A stretch of 34,889 bases of DNA from Cytobacillus firmus (GTDB lineage Bacteria > Bacillota > Bacilli > Bacillales > Cytobacillaceae): contig NZ_JAMBOJ010000051.1 of assembly GCF_023715565.1 (NCBI RefSeq), forward strand, positions 1 through 34,889. The letters are read 5' to 3'. Position 1 is the first letter of the stretch, and every line of letters starts with the position of its first letter. The notes under the pieces are model-generated. The model was not told the DNA's origin, made no database searches, and saw nothing but the letters and a program-made list of their open reading frames with translations. Of the stretch, positions 1 to 8,516 are shown one piece after another. The position numbers and the translations under genes were made by a program.

Positions 1-157
<157 letters not shown>

Positions 158-159
158 AA

Positions 160-220
160 CGAAAAGCGGAGGCGACTGTTCAACTTCGAGAGACGTTAGG
201 AGCCGAAGCTAGACAAGTCC
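160..220 (+). repeat. 23S-5S spacer element related to a dispersed intergenic repeat
   Basis: Directly after 23S lies GAAAAGCGGAGGCGACT (161-177), and the element ends with AGCTAGACA (208-216). The same two ends, 16 of 17 and 9 of 9 bases, flank a longer version at 29093-29217. In Bacillus the 23S flanks pair to form a double-stranded processing stalk, so this copy probably belongs to the precursor rRNA stem. That role is inferred. Confidence 0.6.
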
Positions 221-344
221 TATTGGTGAATACTCGGCAAAATTCTTCTTCATACATTATCTAGTTTTGAGGGAACGAAAAAATGAAATTTCCTCTTGAA
301 AAATCCTGAAAAGACGATATAATAAAACTTGTCTTTGAAAAATA

Positions 345-462
<118 letters not shown>

Positions 463-471
463 ATTAATAAT

Positions 472-547
472 GGAGGATTAGCTCAGCTGGGAGAGCATCT
501 GCCTTACAAGCAGAGGGTCGGCGGTTCGATCCCGTCATCCTCCACCA
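472..547 (+). tRNA. tRNA-Val(TAC)
   Basis: Complete cloverleaf with acceptor GGAGGAT/ATCCTCC, anticodon loop CTTACAA and encoded CCA. First gene of the cluster, as in B. subtilis trnB. Confidence 0.97.
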
Positions 548-567
548 TTAATTTAAATGTACAAGCT

Positions 568-643
<76 letters not shown>

Positions 644-654
644 TTTTCTTCAAC

Positions 655-730
655 GAGCCATTAGCTCAGTCGGTAGAGCATCTGACTTTTAATCAGAGGG
701 TCGAAGGTTCGAGTCCTTCATGGCTCACCA
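655..730 (+). tRNA. tRNA-Lys(TTT)
   Basis: Acceptor GAGCCAT/ATGGCTC; anticodon loop CTTTTAA; CCA encoded. Confidence 0.97.
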
Positions 731-746
731 TTTTTAATTTCATATT

Positions 747-831
747 GCGGGTGTGGCGGAATTGGCAGACGCACCAGACTTAGGATCTGGCGCCGCAAGG
801 CGTGGGGGTTCGACTCCCTTCACCCGCACCA
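747..831 (+). tRNA. tRNA-Leu(TAG)
   Basis: Class II tRNA with a long variable arm (GGCGCCGCAAGGCGT). Acceptor GCGGGTG/CACCCGC; anticodon loop CTTAGGA; CCA encoded. Confidence 0.96.
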
Positions 832-839
832 TTATTTTT

Positions 840-914
840 GCGGAAGTAGTTCAGTGGTAGAACATCACCTTGCCAAGGTGGGGGTCGCGGGTTCGAATCC
901 CGTCTTCCGCTCCA
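840..914 (+). tRNA. tRNA-Gly(GCC)
   Basis: Acceptor GCGGAAG/CTTCCGC; anticodon GCC in loop TTGCCAA; CCA encoded. Confidence 0.97.
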
Positions 915-920
915 TTTATT

Positions 921-1009
921 GCCGGGGTGGCGGAACTGGCAGACGCACAGGACTTAAAATCCTGCGGTAGGTGACTACCGTACCGGTTCGATTCCGGTCC
1001 TCGGCACCA
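921..1009 (+). tRNA. tRNA-Leu(TAA)
   Basis: Class II tRNA with a long variable arm. Anticodon loop CTTAAAA; acceptor begins GCCGGGG; CCA encoded. Confidence 0.96.
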
Positions 1010-1024
1010 GTAGAATTTAATATT

Positions 1025-1101
1025 GCGCCCGTAGCTCAATTGGATAGAGCGTTTGACTACGGATCAAAAGGTTAGGGGTTCGACTCCTCTCGGGCGCGCC
1101 A
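1025..1101 (+). tRNA. tRNA-Arg(ACG)
   Basis: Acceptor GCGCCCG/CGGGCGC; anticodon ACG in loop CTACGGA. The first anticodon A would be edited to inosine by TadA (family knowledge). CCA encoded. Confidence 0.96.
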
Positions 1102-1106
1102 TATTA

Positions 1107-1183
1107 CGGGGAGTAGCTCAGCTTGGTAGAGCACTTGGTTTGGGACCAAGGGGTCGCAGGTTCGAATCCTGTCTTCCCGACCA
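1107..1183 (+). tRNA. tRNA-Pro(TGG)
   Basis: Acceptor CGGGGAG/CTTCCCG; anticodon loop TTTGGGA; CCA encoded. Confidence 0.96.
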
Positions 1184-1191
1184 TTAATTTT

Positions 1192-1267
1192 GGGGCCTTA
1201 GCTCAGCTGGGAGAGCGCCTGCTTTGCACGCAGGAGGTCAGCGGTTCGATCCCGCTAGGCTCCACCA
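1192..1267 (+). tRNA. tRNA-Ala(TGC)
   Basis: Acceptor GGGGCCT/AGGCTCC with one G-U pair; anticodon TGC in loop TTTGCAC; CCA encoded. Confidence 0.97.
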
Positions 1268-1286
1268 TAATTATATTCACTATTTT

Positions 1287-1363
1287 GGCGGTGTAGCTCA
1301 GCTGGCTAGAGCGTACGGTTCATACCCGTGAGGTCGGGGGTTCGATCCCCTCCGCCGCTACCA
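1287..1363 (+). tRNA. tRNA-Met(CAT), elongator
   Basis: Begins GGCGGTGTAGCTCAGCTGG, the form I recognise as the Bacillus elongator Met. Anticodon CAT; CCA encoded. It differs from the Ile2 and fMet genes downstream, which also read CAT. Confidence 0.92.
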
Positions 1364-1380
1364 TTTTACTAAACGATGCT

Positions 1381-1457
1381 GGACCTTTAGCTCAGCTGGT
1401 TAGAGCAGACGGCTCATAACCGTCCGGTCGTAGGTTCGAGTCCTACAAGGTCCACCA
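1381..1457 (+). tRNA. tRNA-Ile2(CAT, lysidine-modified)
   Basis: Begins GGACCTTTAGCTCAGC and has stem GACGG/CCGTC around CATAA. This matches the Bacillus minor Ile tRNA, whose CAT is changed to lysidine-AT by TilS. The assignment rests on sequence memory and its place after Met. Confidence 0.85.
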
Positions 1458-1470
1458 CTTTCTTTTATAC

Positions 1471-1563
1471 GGAGGAATACCCAAGTCCGGCTGAAGGGAT
1501 CGGTCTTGAAAACCGACAGGCGGGTCAAACCGCGCAGGGGTTCGAATCCCCTTTCCTCCTCCA
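1471..1563 (+). tRNA. tRNA-Ser(TGA)
   Basis: Class II tRNA of 93 nt. Acceptor GGAGGAA/TTCCTCC; anticodon TGA in loop CTTGAAA; CCA encoded. Confidence 0.96.
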
Positions 1564-1574
1564 TATTTTATTTT

Positions 1575-1599
1575 AATAATATTGTCGCGGGGTGGAGCA
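1575..1599 (+). pseudogene. Duplicated 5' end of tRNA-fMet (tRNA fragment)
   Basis: The 25 bases AATAATATTGTCGCGGGGTG plus GAGCA match 24 of 25 bases with 1738-1762, which is the leader and first 14 nt of the intact tRNA-fMet. After base 1599 the tRNA is not continued. A degenerate match to its D-arm (CCG-GTA-GCT with extra bases) may persist to about 1615. It is either a decayed second fMet gene or a repeat left by an insertion. Confidence 0.75.
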
Positions 1600-1737
1600 C
1601 GCCCGAGTAAGCTTCGAAGGAATTACTTCAGCGCACCGATTGAGTTGCTACTTGAATAATCTTTCTGAAATCGGGGCGGTTACATCATTGAATCAGCTGC
1701 GATGAAATGCTTGATGTGAGCATAGAAAAATCACATA
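1600..1737 (+). other. Unexplained structured insert in tRNA cluster
   Basis: About 138 bp lie between the two copies of the fMet 5' end. Inverted repeats suggest successive stem-loops: GTAA/TTAC (1607-1610, 1623-1626); CGC-A-CCGATT with AATCGG-G-GCG (1632-1641, 1669-1678); ACATCA/TGATGT (1682-1687, 1712-1717). The last competes with ATGTGA/TCACAT (1714-1719, 1731-1736). No tRNA fold and no start codon with a ribosome binding site were found. It would be co-transcribed with the tRNAs. Confidence 0.6.
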
Positions 1738-1748
1738 AATAATATTAT

Positions 1749-1822
<74 letters not shown>

Positions 1823-1825
1823 TCC

Positions 1826-1902
1826 GGTCCGGTAGTTCAGTTGGTTAGAATGCCTGCCTGTCACGCAGGAGGTCGCGGGTTCGAGTCCCGTCCGGACCGC
1901 CA
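1826..1902 (+). tRNA. tRNA-Asp(GTC)
   Basis: Acceptor GGTCCGG/CCGGACC; anticodon GTC in loop CTGTCAC; CCA encoded. Only 3 nt separate it from tRNA-fMet. Confidence 0.96.
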
Positions 1903-1942
1903 TTTTTACAAGAAATGTTATTTAGGCAATATAACTCAATAT

Positions 1943-2018
1943 GGCTCAGTAGCTCAGTCGGTAGAGCAAAGGACTGAAAATCCTTGTGTCGGCGGTTCGA
2001 TTCCGTCCTGAGCCACCA
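1943..2018 (+). tRNA. tRNA-Phe(GAA)
   Basis: Acceptor GGCTCAG/CTGAGCC; anticodon GAA in loop CTGAAAA; CCA encoded. The expected tRNA-His does not follow it. Confidence 0.96.
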
Positions 2019-2031
2019 TTTAAAATTTTAT

Positions 2032-2105
2032 GCGGGTGTAGTTTAGTGGTAAAACCTCAGCCTTCCAAGCTGATGATGAGGGTTCGATTCCCTTCACCCG
2101 CTCCA
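2032..2105 (+). tRNA. tRNA-Gly(TCC)
   Basis: Acceptor GCGGGTG/CACCCGC; anticodon TCC in loop CTTCCAA; CCA encoded. Confidence 0.96.
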
Positions 2106-2113
2106 ACACATAT

Positions 2114-2190
<77 letters not shown>

Positions 2191-2203
2191 TTTTAATTAT
2201 TGT

Positions 2204-2278
2204 TCCGCAGTAGCTCAGTGGTAGAGCATTCGGCTGTTAACCGAACGGTCGTAGGTTCGAATCCTACCTGCGGAGCCA
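2204..2278 (+). tRNA. tRNA-Asn(GTT)
   Basis: Acceptor TCCGCAG/CTGCGGA; anticodon GTT in loop CTGTTAA; CCA encoded. Confidence 0.97.
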
Positions 2279-2283
2279 TATAT

Positions 2284-2374
2284 GGGGAAGTACTCAAGTG
2301 GCTGAAGAGGCGCCCCTGCTAAGGGTGTAGGTCGGGCAACCGGCGCGAGGGTTCAAATCCCTCCTTCTCCGCCA
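2284..2374 (+). tRNA. tRNA-Ser(GCT)
   Basis: Class II tRNA with a long variable arm. Acceptor GGGGAAG/CTTCTCC with one G-U pair; anticodon GCT in loop CTGCTAA; CCA encoded. Confidence 0.96.
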
Positions 2375-2378
2375 TATT

Positions 2379-2450
2379 GGCCCCTTGGTCAAGCGGTTAA
2401 GACACCGCCCTTTCACGGCGGTAACACGGGTTCGAATCCCGTAGGGGTCA
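2379..2450 (+). tRNA. tRNA-Glu(TTC), no encoded CCA
   Basis: Acceptor GGCCCCT/AGGGGTC; anticodon TTC in loop CTTTCAC. The discriminator A at 2450 is followed by TATAAA, so CCA is added after transcription. Last gene of the cluster. Confidence 0.95.
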
Positions 2451-2452
2451 TA

Positions 2453-2489
2453 TAAAAAAGCTGTCAACAATTTGTTGGCAGCTTTTTTG
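2453..2489 (+). terminator. Terminator of the rRNA-tRNA operon
   Basis: A strong stem AAGCTGTCAACAA / TTGTTGGCAGCTT with a short loop is followed by a T-run. The A-run on its 5' side lets it also work for the minus-strand gene ending at 2533. Confidence 0.93.
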
Positions 2490-2532
2490 TTGTCTTTGTG
2501 CAGATTCCTTTTACGTTCCGTCCACTCTCTAT

Positions 2533-2730
2533 TTAATCAAATTTCACTTCATCCCTGCTTAATTTATTGCCTGGATTATTCAGATCAATTTCAGAAGTTA
2601 TCCCCGTAGAGGGACCTCTAAACATATCGCCGGTGGCCATAATCTTTCCATCCGGTGCTTCAAATAGCGGAATTTTTATTTCCTTTTTGGAAGCCTCATT
2701 CAACAAAAACTCCTCTTCTTTATTGCTCAA
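2533..2730 (-). CDS. Small hypothetical protein (65 aa)
   Basis: I do not recognise this protein. It starts at TTG (2730) behind a clear AAAGGAG site 9 nt upstream, which argues that it is a real gene. The product is 65 residues, acidic at the N-terminus (KEEEF) and hydrophilic, with no membrane segment, signal peptide or cysteine. The middle, FEAPDGKIMATGDMFRG, is rich in Gly, Pro and Asp and looks like a short beta-type or disordered segment. It lies alone between the tRNA terminator and the divergent glg operon, and likely shares the bidirectional terminator at 2453-2489. No function can be assigned. Confidence 0.7.
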   Translation of the reverse strand: MSNKEEEFLLNEASKKEIKIPLFEAPDGKIMATGDMFRGPSTGITSEIDLNNPGNKLSRDEVKFD

Positions 2731-2959
2731 AATATTATTCTCCTTTCATTTCTTACTTGCATACTTTGTTTTATTTTGTCTAATTTTCCCGGAGATTATG
2801 TCGTAGACTGTAAAAATGGGCAAAATGCTGTCGTTTATTAGCAGAATATGAACATTGTTGTCATAAAATTAAAAAAACTTTTTCAAGGACTTTTCCCAAG
2901 TGCACCGAATATAACAGGAAAGTCAAAAGAAACGAGACTGGATGGGGAGAAGGATGGTA

Positions 2960-4900
2960 ATGAAAACTTTGTTTCCAACCGATTTTCAGCTGCATTTGTT
3001 CCATGAAGGGACGCTTTATGAGAGTCACCAGTTATTTGGTGCACATGTAATTTCAATCGGAGGAAAAGTGTTTACCCGTTTTTGTGTCTGGGCACCGAAT
3101 GCTGAAATTATCAGATTAGTCGGTGATTTCAATGATTGGAATGGAGAAGGCTATACCTTACATAGAGTGAATAATGAAGGTGTCTGGATTATTCAGCTTG
3201 ATGGAGACATGGAAGGTGCCTTGTATAAGTATGAAATTACAACAAAGAAAGGAGAGCGGTTATTAAAGGCTGATCCTTATAGCTTTTTTTCAGAAGTAAG
3301 GCCGAATACAGCATCTAAAGTATATTCGCTGGACGGTTATCAGTGGAATGACGGTAAATGGATGCAAAAAAAAGAAAAGAAGCCAATTTTTACAGAGCCT
3401 GCTGTCATTTATGAGGTCCATCTTAGTTCGTGGAAGCAAAAAGAATCGGGTAGTCTCTACACGTACCGGGAGCTTGCAGGTGAATTAATACCATATGTGG
3501 TGGAGCATGGGTTTACACATATAGAATTGCTTCCTCTAATTGAGCATCCGCTCGACGCTTCCTGGGGCTATCAGGGAACAGGCTATTACTCGGTTACCAG
3601 CCGTTATGGCAGTCCGCATGATTTTATGTATTTTGTTGATCAATGCCACCAGCATGGTGTTGGGGTAATTCTGGACTGGGTGCCCGGACACTTCTGCAAA
3701 GATGCCCATGGTCTCTATCAGTTTGATGGCTCGTATTTGTATGAGTATGAAACTGAAGGAGACAGAGAGAACCGGGTATGGGGCACCGCCAATTTTGATC
3801 TCGGCAAAAATGAAGTGCAGAGTTTTCTTATTTCCAACGCTGTTTTTTGGATGGAGAAATACCATATTGACGGCTTCAGGGTTGATGCGGTTGCTAATAT
3901 GATTTATTGGCCGAACCGGGATGGAAAAACAGAAAACCCGTTTGGTACCGGTTTTCTGCAAAACCTCAATAAAGTGGTTTCACAATATGATTCTTCCTTT
4001 CTCATGATGGCAGAGGATTCAACAGACTGGCCGCAAGTGACTGCACCAGTTCAATATGGGGGGCTGGGCTTTCATTACAAGTGGAATATGGGCTGGATGA
4101 ATGACGTCCTTACATATATGGAAACAGAACCCGAGAGGCGATCTGTTGTCCATGGAAAAATGACATTTTCGCTTTTGTATGCTTTTACAGAGAACTTCAT
4201 CCTGCCTTTTTCACATGATGAAGTTGTCCATGGGAAAAAATCGCTTCTGGATAAAATGCCGGGGGATTACTGGCAAAAGTTCGCCCAATACAGGCTCCTG
4301 CTAGGCTACATGATTGCCCATCCAGGCAAGAAGCTTCTTTTCATGGGGAGTGAGCTCGGGCAGTTTTCCGAATGGAAAGATAAAGGTCAGCTTGATTGGC
4401 ATCTGCTGGATTACGAGATGCATCAAAAAGCCAATGATTATGTAAAAGAATTAATAAAGGTATATAAACGTTCCAAGCCTCTTTTTGAGCTTGATCACCT
4501 TCAGGAGGGCTTTGAATGGATAGATTGTCATAATTCGGACCAGTCCATCTTCTCTTTTATCAGGAAAGGCTCCAAAGAGGATGATTATCTCGTGATTGTC
4601 TGTAATTTTACACCGGCTATATATCCCAAATACCGTATAGGCGTACCAAACTTGGGATCTTATCGGGAAATCTTTAACAGTGACAATGAGAGTTTTGGAG
4701 GATCAAATCGCACCAATAAGAGGGTCCTTAAGAGTGAGGAAATTGAGTTTCATGGCAAGCCGTTCAGTTTGGAAATGTCTATTCCGCCATTTGGCATTTC
4801 AATATTACGCCCTGTAAAACATCGGAAGGAGAGGAAGGAAAATGGGAAAGAAAAAATGCGTCGCAATGCTCTTAGCAGGAGGGAAAGGGAGCAGGCTTAG
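2960..4900 (+). CDS. glgB: 1,4-alpha-glucan branching enzyme GlgB
   Basis: This GH13 enzyme makes alpha-1,6 branches in glycogen. Order: an N-terminal CBM48-like beta domain (about residues 15-110, FCVWAPNA), a catalytic TIM barrel, and a C-terminal beta domain. Catalytic motifs are GFRVDAVAN (nucleophile Asp309), MAEDSTDW (Glu352) and [11 protein letters not shown] start it at ATG 2960, because AGAAGG lies 6 nt upstream and the numbering then gives Asp309 and Glu352, as in B. subtilis GlgB. An upstream in-frame ATG at 2942 has no good ribosome binding site. First gene of the glg operon. Its 3' end overlaps glgC by 59 nt and encodes a basic, Arg/Lys/Glu-rich tail, so glgC translation is probably coupled. 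Confidence 0.97.
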   Translation: MKTLFPTDFQLHLFHEGTLYESHQLFGAHVISIGGKVFTRFCVWAPNAEIIRLVGDFNDWNGEGYTLHRVNNEGVWIIQLDGDMEGALYKYEITTKKGERLLKADPYSFFSEVRPNTASKVYSLDGYQWNDGKWMQKKEKKPIFTEPAVIYEVHLSSWKQKESGSLYTYRELAGELIPYVVEHGFTHIELLPLIEHPLDASWGYQGTGYYSVTSRYGSPHDFMYFVDQCHQHGVGVILDWVPGHFCKDAHGLYQFDGSYLYEYETEGDRENRVWGTANFDLGKNEVQSFLISNAVFWMEKYHIDGFRVDAVANMIYWPNRDGKTENPFGTGFLQNLNKVVSQYDSSFLMMAEDSTDWPQVTAPVQYGGLGFHYKWNMGWMNDVLTYMETEPERRSVVHGKMTFSLLYAFTENFILPFSHDEVVHGKKSLLDKMPGDYWQKFAQYRLLLGYMIAHPGKKLLFMGSELGQFSEWKDKGQLDWHLLDYEMHQKANDYVKELIKVYKRSKPLFELDHLQEGFEWIDCHNSDQSIFSFIRKGSKEDDYLVIVCNFTPAIYPKYRIGVPNLGSYREIFNSDNESFGGSNRTNKRVLKSEEIEFHGKPFSLEMSIPPFGISILRPVKHRKERKENGKEKMRRNALSRREREQA

Positions 4901-5987
4901 CTCTCTGACTAAAAGCCTGGCGAAACCGGCAGTTCCTTTTGGAGGAAAGTATAGGATCATTGATTTTACATTGAGTAATTGCACCAATTCCGGAATTGAT
5001 ACAGTCGGTGTTTTGACACAATACCAGCCACTAGTTCTGAATTCGTATATTGGCATAGGCAGCGCATGGGATCTTGATAGAAAGAACGGCGGTGTGACAG
5101 TGCTGCCCCCTTACAGCGAATCATCGGAAGTCAAATGGTATACGGGAACAGCCAGTGCCATATATCAGAACCTCAATTATCTAAAGCAATATGATCCAGA
5201 ATATGTCCTGATCTTATCCGGTGACCATATTTATAAAATGAATTATGAGCTAATGCTTAAATATCATATTGAAAAAGGCGCGGATGCCACAATTTCAGTA
5301 ATTGAAGTGCCTTGGCCGGAGGCAAGCAGATTCGGCATCATGTACACGGATGAGGAAATGCGGGTCGCAGAATTTGAGGAGAAACCTTCAAATCCGAAAA
5401 ATAATCTGGCCTCCATGGGAATATATATATTTAATTGGTCTGTTTTAAAGGAATATCTGGAAATGGATGACCGCAATCCGGAATCAAGCCATGACTTTGG
5501 GAAGGATATCATTCCATTAATGCTTGATGAAAATAAAAAGCTGTTCGCTTACCCCTTCAATGGCTACTGGAAAGATGTCGGTACAGTCAAGAGCCTGTGG
5601 GAAGCCAATATGGATTTACTGGATGATGAATGCGAACTGAATCTTTTTGATCATGATTGGCGGATTTATTCGGTGAATCCGAATCACCATCCACAGTATA
5701 TTTCAACTCAAGCTGAGGTTGTAGAGTCTTTGATAAATGAAGGCTGTAGGGTTGAGGGAGAAGTTGAAAAGTCAGTGCTTTTTCAAGGAGTTCTGGTTGG
5801 GAAGAATACGGTGATCCGAGAATCGGTCATCATGCCTGATGCTGTGATTGGCGAAAATGTCTATATTGAAAAGGCGATAGTGCCAAGCGGAATGACCATA
5901 CCTGACGGCTTTGTGATTAGTGCTTCCGAAGAGGATGATGAAATTATTCTGATAACAGAGGAAATGATACAGGGAATTTATTCTTAA
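4842..5987 (+). CDS. glgC: Glucose-1-phosphate adenylyltransferase GlgC
   Basis: It makes ADP-glucose from glucose-1-phosphate and ATP, the committed step of bacterial glycogen synthesis. The 381 residues show the nucleotidyltransferase P-loop-like motif LAGGKGSRL (11-19), [14 protein letters not shown], the sugar-phosphate motifs SGDHIYKM and [13 protein letters not shown], and a C-terminal left-handed beta-helix with hexapeptide repeats (about 290-370). The start ATG follows GGAAGGA. The gene lies inside the end of glgB. In Bacillus, GlgC works with GlgD, whose gene follows after 52 nt. Length and sequence agree closely with B. subtilis GlgC. Confidence 0.97.
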   Translation: MGKKKCVAMLLAGGKGSRLSSLTKSLAKPAVPFGGKYRIIDFTLSNCTNSGIDTVGVLTQYQPLVLNSYIGIGSAWDLDRKNGGVTVLPPYSESSEVKWYTGTASAIYQNLNYLKQYDPEYVLILSGDHIYKMNYELMLKYHIEKGADATISVIEVPWPEASRFGIMYTDEEMRVAEFEEKPSNPKNNLASMGIYIFNWSVLKEYLEMDDRNPESSHDFGKDIIPLMLDENKKLFAYPFNGYWKDVGTVKSLWEANMDLLDDECELNLFDHDWRIYSVNPNHHPQYISTQAEVVESLINEGCRVEGEVEKSVLFQGVLVGKNTVIRESVIMPDAVIGENVYIEKAIVPSGMTIPDGFVISASEEDDEIILITEEMIQGIYS

Positions 5988-6039
5988 TATACAGCTGGAT
6001 GCCGAAATGGCGGCTGGCCAATTAAATGGAGGGAATGTC

Positions 6040-7068
6040 ATGAAGAAGAGAATGCTTGGTGTGATAGATGCAACAACCTACCATGAGGATTTAGAGGAAT
6101 TGACAGTACACAGATCGCTCGCAGCTGTTCCGTTTGCTGGCCGCTACAGGCTGATCGATTTTGTTCTCTCCAATATGGTCAACTCGGATATTGAGAGTGT
6201 AGCCATCTTTCCAAAGTATCAATATCGCTCTTTAATGGATCACCTTGGCTCAGGTAAGAACTGGGACTTAAATAGAAAAAGGGATGGACTTTTCTTCTTC
6301 CCGTCTCCTTTATTGGATAGCCCAAGTAAAGGGATCGGATCTTTCAATCACTTTGCTGCTAATTTGGATTATTTTTATCGCAGCAAACAGGAGTATGCAT
6401 TGATTTCAAACTGCTTTACTGTTTTTAATATGGATTTCAGGCCTGTTCTGGATAGACATATTATGACGGGGTGTGATATTACAGTTGTTCGCCAGGATGG
6501 ACGTTCCCTAGAAATGTACCTGGTAAAAACTTCGTTGCTTATTAGTTTAATAGAAAATAGAAACGAAACTGGATACACATGCATGAGTGATGTAGTTACA
6601 GATATCCACCATTCGTACACGATATGCAATTATGAATATACCGGCTTGGCTGTTATGATTGATTCCATTGAAAATTACTTTGCTGCAAGCATTGGGCTAT
6701 TGGAACCAGAGGCATGGAAAAATATTTTTCTGCGCAGCCAGCCTATTTATACAAAAGTAAAAGATGAACCGCCAACCCGTTATGTAAAAGGGGCGAGCGC
6801 AAAGAATTCGATGATTGCAAATGGATGCATGATTGAAGGAACAGTCGAGAACAGCATAATCTCCCGCGGCGTCAAAATTGGCAGGGGCTCCGTTGTGAAA
6901 AATTGTATAATCATGCAAAAATCCCAAATTGGAGAGAACTGTGTTTTAGACTCTGTTATTTTAGATAAAGATGTAAAGGTAGAATCCGATGCCAGAATTG
7001 AGGGAAGAAGTGAAATGCCCCAGGTAATTCTCAAAGGTACCGTACAAGGAGCGATGATGAACTCGTGA
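6040..7068 (+). CDS. glgD: Glycogen biosynthesis protein GlgD (GlgC-like subunit)
   Basis: It is a paralogue of GlgC that keeps the nucleotidyltransferase fold (PFAGRYRLIDFVLSN) and the C-terminal hexapeptide beta-helix (about 265-330). The GGKGSRL catalytic loop is lost and replaced by GVIDATTYHEDLEE. In related bacilli the GlgCD complex is more active than GlgC alone, so GlgD is taken as a modulatory subunit. I chose ATG 6040, which follows TGGAGGG by 6 nt and gives 342 residues, close to the B. subtilis protein. An in-frame ATG at 6007 has no such site. Its stop overlaps the GTG of glgA. Confidence 0.95.
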   Translation: MKKRMLGVIDATTYHEDLEELTVHRSLAAVPFAGRYRLIDFVLSNMVNSDIESVAIFPKYQYRSLMDHLGSGKNWDLNRKRDGLFFFPSPLLDSPSKGIGSFNHFAANLDYFYRSKQEYALISNCFTVFNMDFRPVLDRHIMTGCDITVVRQDGRSLEMYLVKTSLLISLIENRNETGYTCMSDVVTDIHHSYTICNYEYTGLAVMIDSIENYFAASIGLLEPEAWKNIFLRSQPIYTKVKDEPPTRYVKGASAKNSMIANGCMIEGTVENSIISRGVKIGRGSVVKNCIIMQKSQIGENCVLDSVILDKDVKVESDARIEGRSEMPQVILKGTVQGAMMNS

Positions 7069-8516
7069 AAGTATTGTTTGCTGTTTCTGAATGTGTTCCA
7101 TTCGTGAAATCCGGTGGTCTTGCCGACGTTGCCGGTTCACTTCCGAAAGAGCTTGCCAAACAGGGGACTGATGTACGGGTGATGCTTCCGAAGTATGGTT
7201 CCATTTCAGATGACATAAAAAAGAAGATGGCTAAAAAGTGCGAGTTTACAGTCCAAGTAGGCTGGAGAAACCAGTATTGCGGAATTGAAGAACTGGTGCA
7301 CCAGGGAATCACATTCTATTTTGTGGATAATGAATATTACTTCAACCGTGAAAAATTATACGGCTACTTTGACGATGGAGAGAGGTTTGCCTATTTTAAC
7401 CGGGCCGTGCTGGATGCTCTTCAGCATATTGATTACTGTCCGGATGTTATTCACAGCCATGATTGGCATACTGGGATGATTCCTTTTTTGCTCAGGGTTG
7501 AGTATCGTGCGAAAAAGGGGTATGAATTTATTCGTACAGTCTTCACCATCCATAACCTGCAATTTCAGGGGATTATGCCAGGAACTGCTTTAGGAGACCT
7601 ATTAGGGCTTGACTATAGCCATTTCCATCCGGATAAGCTAGAATTCTTCGGAAATATCAATTTCATGAAGGGTGGACTTGTCGCTGCTGATAAAATTACG
7701 ACAGTCAGCCCTACATATAAAGATGAAATACAAACGAAATATTACGGTGAGAAGTTGCATGGTTTGCTGAAACGCCGGGCTTGTGACCTGGAAGGAATCT
7801 TAAATGGGATTGATGATGATTTTTATAATCCTGAAAAGGATCCCTATATAAAAGAGAACTATATTGCTGAAAAGCTGCAAATTAAAAAAGTGAATAAAGT
7901 TCATCTTCAGAAAAAATTCGGCCTCCCGGTGAAGGAAGAGGTTCCTTTAATAGCTATGGTGACGAGACTGACAAAGCAAAAGGGGCTGGACCTTGTGAAA
8001 TGTGTGTTTCATGAGCTTATGCAGGATGATGTTCAAGTCCTGATTCTGGGTACTGGAGCACCTGAGTTTGAGCAATTTTTCAGGGAGATGGAAGCGGGTT
8101 ACCCGGATAAGTGCAAAGCATATATCGGATTTGATGAAGGGCTTGCACATGAATTCTACGCAGGATCCGATTTATTCTTAATGCCTTCACAATTTGAGCC
8201 CTGCGGGTTAGGGCAGATGATTGCGATGAGATATGGGTCCATTCCCATCGTCAGGGAAACAGGCGGGTTGAATGACACTGTTCATTCTTACAATGAATAC
8301 ACGGGAGAAGGAAATGGTTTTTCCTTCAGCCATTTTAATGCCCATGACATGCTGTTCACTATTAGAAGAGCACTAAGTTTTTACAGTGACAGCAAAGCAT
8401 GGGAGAAGATTATGTTAAATGCGATGGGTATGGATAACAGCTGGGCACAATCTGCTTTCAAATATAACCAGCTGTATGCAGGCCTGGTTTCAAGGAGTGA
8501 AAGCCATGTTTTCTGA
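7065..8516 (+). CDS. glgA: Glycogen synthase GlgA (ADP-glucose)
   Basis: This GT5 glycosyltransferase extends alpha-1,4-glucan from ADP-glucose. The 483 residues begin with the GT5 signature VKSGGLADVAGSLPKEL (ADP-glucose-binding Lys15). Other motifs are HSHDWHTGM in the N-terminal Rossmann domain, VTRLTKQKGLD at the domain switch, and PSQFEPCGLGQ with the conserved Glu near 378. The GTG start at 7065 overlaps the glgD TGA. The ribosome binding site AAGGAG lies rather far upstream (about 13 nt), so translation is probably coupled to glgD. The start MKVLFAVSE agrees with B. subtilis. Confidence 0.97.
   Translation: MKVLFAVSECVPFVKSGGLADVAGSLPKELAKQGTDVRVMLPKYGSISDDIKKKMAKKCEFTVQVGWRNQYCGIEELVHQGITFYFVDNEYYFNREKLYGYFDDGERFAYFNRAVLDALQHIDYCPDVIHSHDWHTGMIPFLLRVEYRAKKGYEFIRTVFTIHNLQFQGIMPGTALGDLLGLDYSHFHPDKLEFFGNINFMKGGLVAADKITTVSPTYKDEIQTKYYGEKLHGLLKRRACDLEGILNGIDDDFYNPEKDPYIKENYIAEKLQIKKVNKVHLQKKFGLPVKEEVPLIAMVTRLTKQKGLDLVKCVFHELMQDDVQVLILGTGAPEFEQFFREMEAGYPDKCKAYIGFDEGLAHEFYAGSDLFLMPSQFEPCGLGQMIAMRYGSIPIVRETGGLNDTVHSYNEYTGEGNGFSFSHFNAHDMLFTIRRALSFYSDSKAWEKIMLNAMGMDNSWAQSAFKYNQLYAGLVSRSESHVF

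Noticed and set aside
851..1039. A 62-codon open frame on the minus strand in the tRNA cluster
   Set aside because: It lies entirely across tRNA-Gly, tRNA-Leu and tRNA-Arg, has no ribosome binding site, and is a by-product of tRNA sequence.
1600..1737. The insert in the tRNA cluster as a coding gene
   Set aside because: A frame without stops of about 35 codons exists, but it has no start codon with a ribosome binding site and no recognisable protein.
2842..2870. Possible sporulation sigma-E promoter before glgB (CATAAAAT at 2862)
   Set aside because: The -10-like part is good and B. subtilis glg is sporulation-linked as I recall, but the -35-like GAATATG is only 11 nt away, too close for the consensus spacing.
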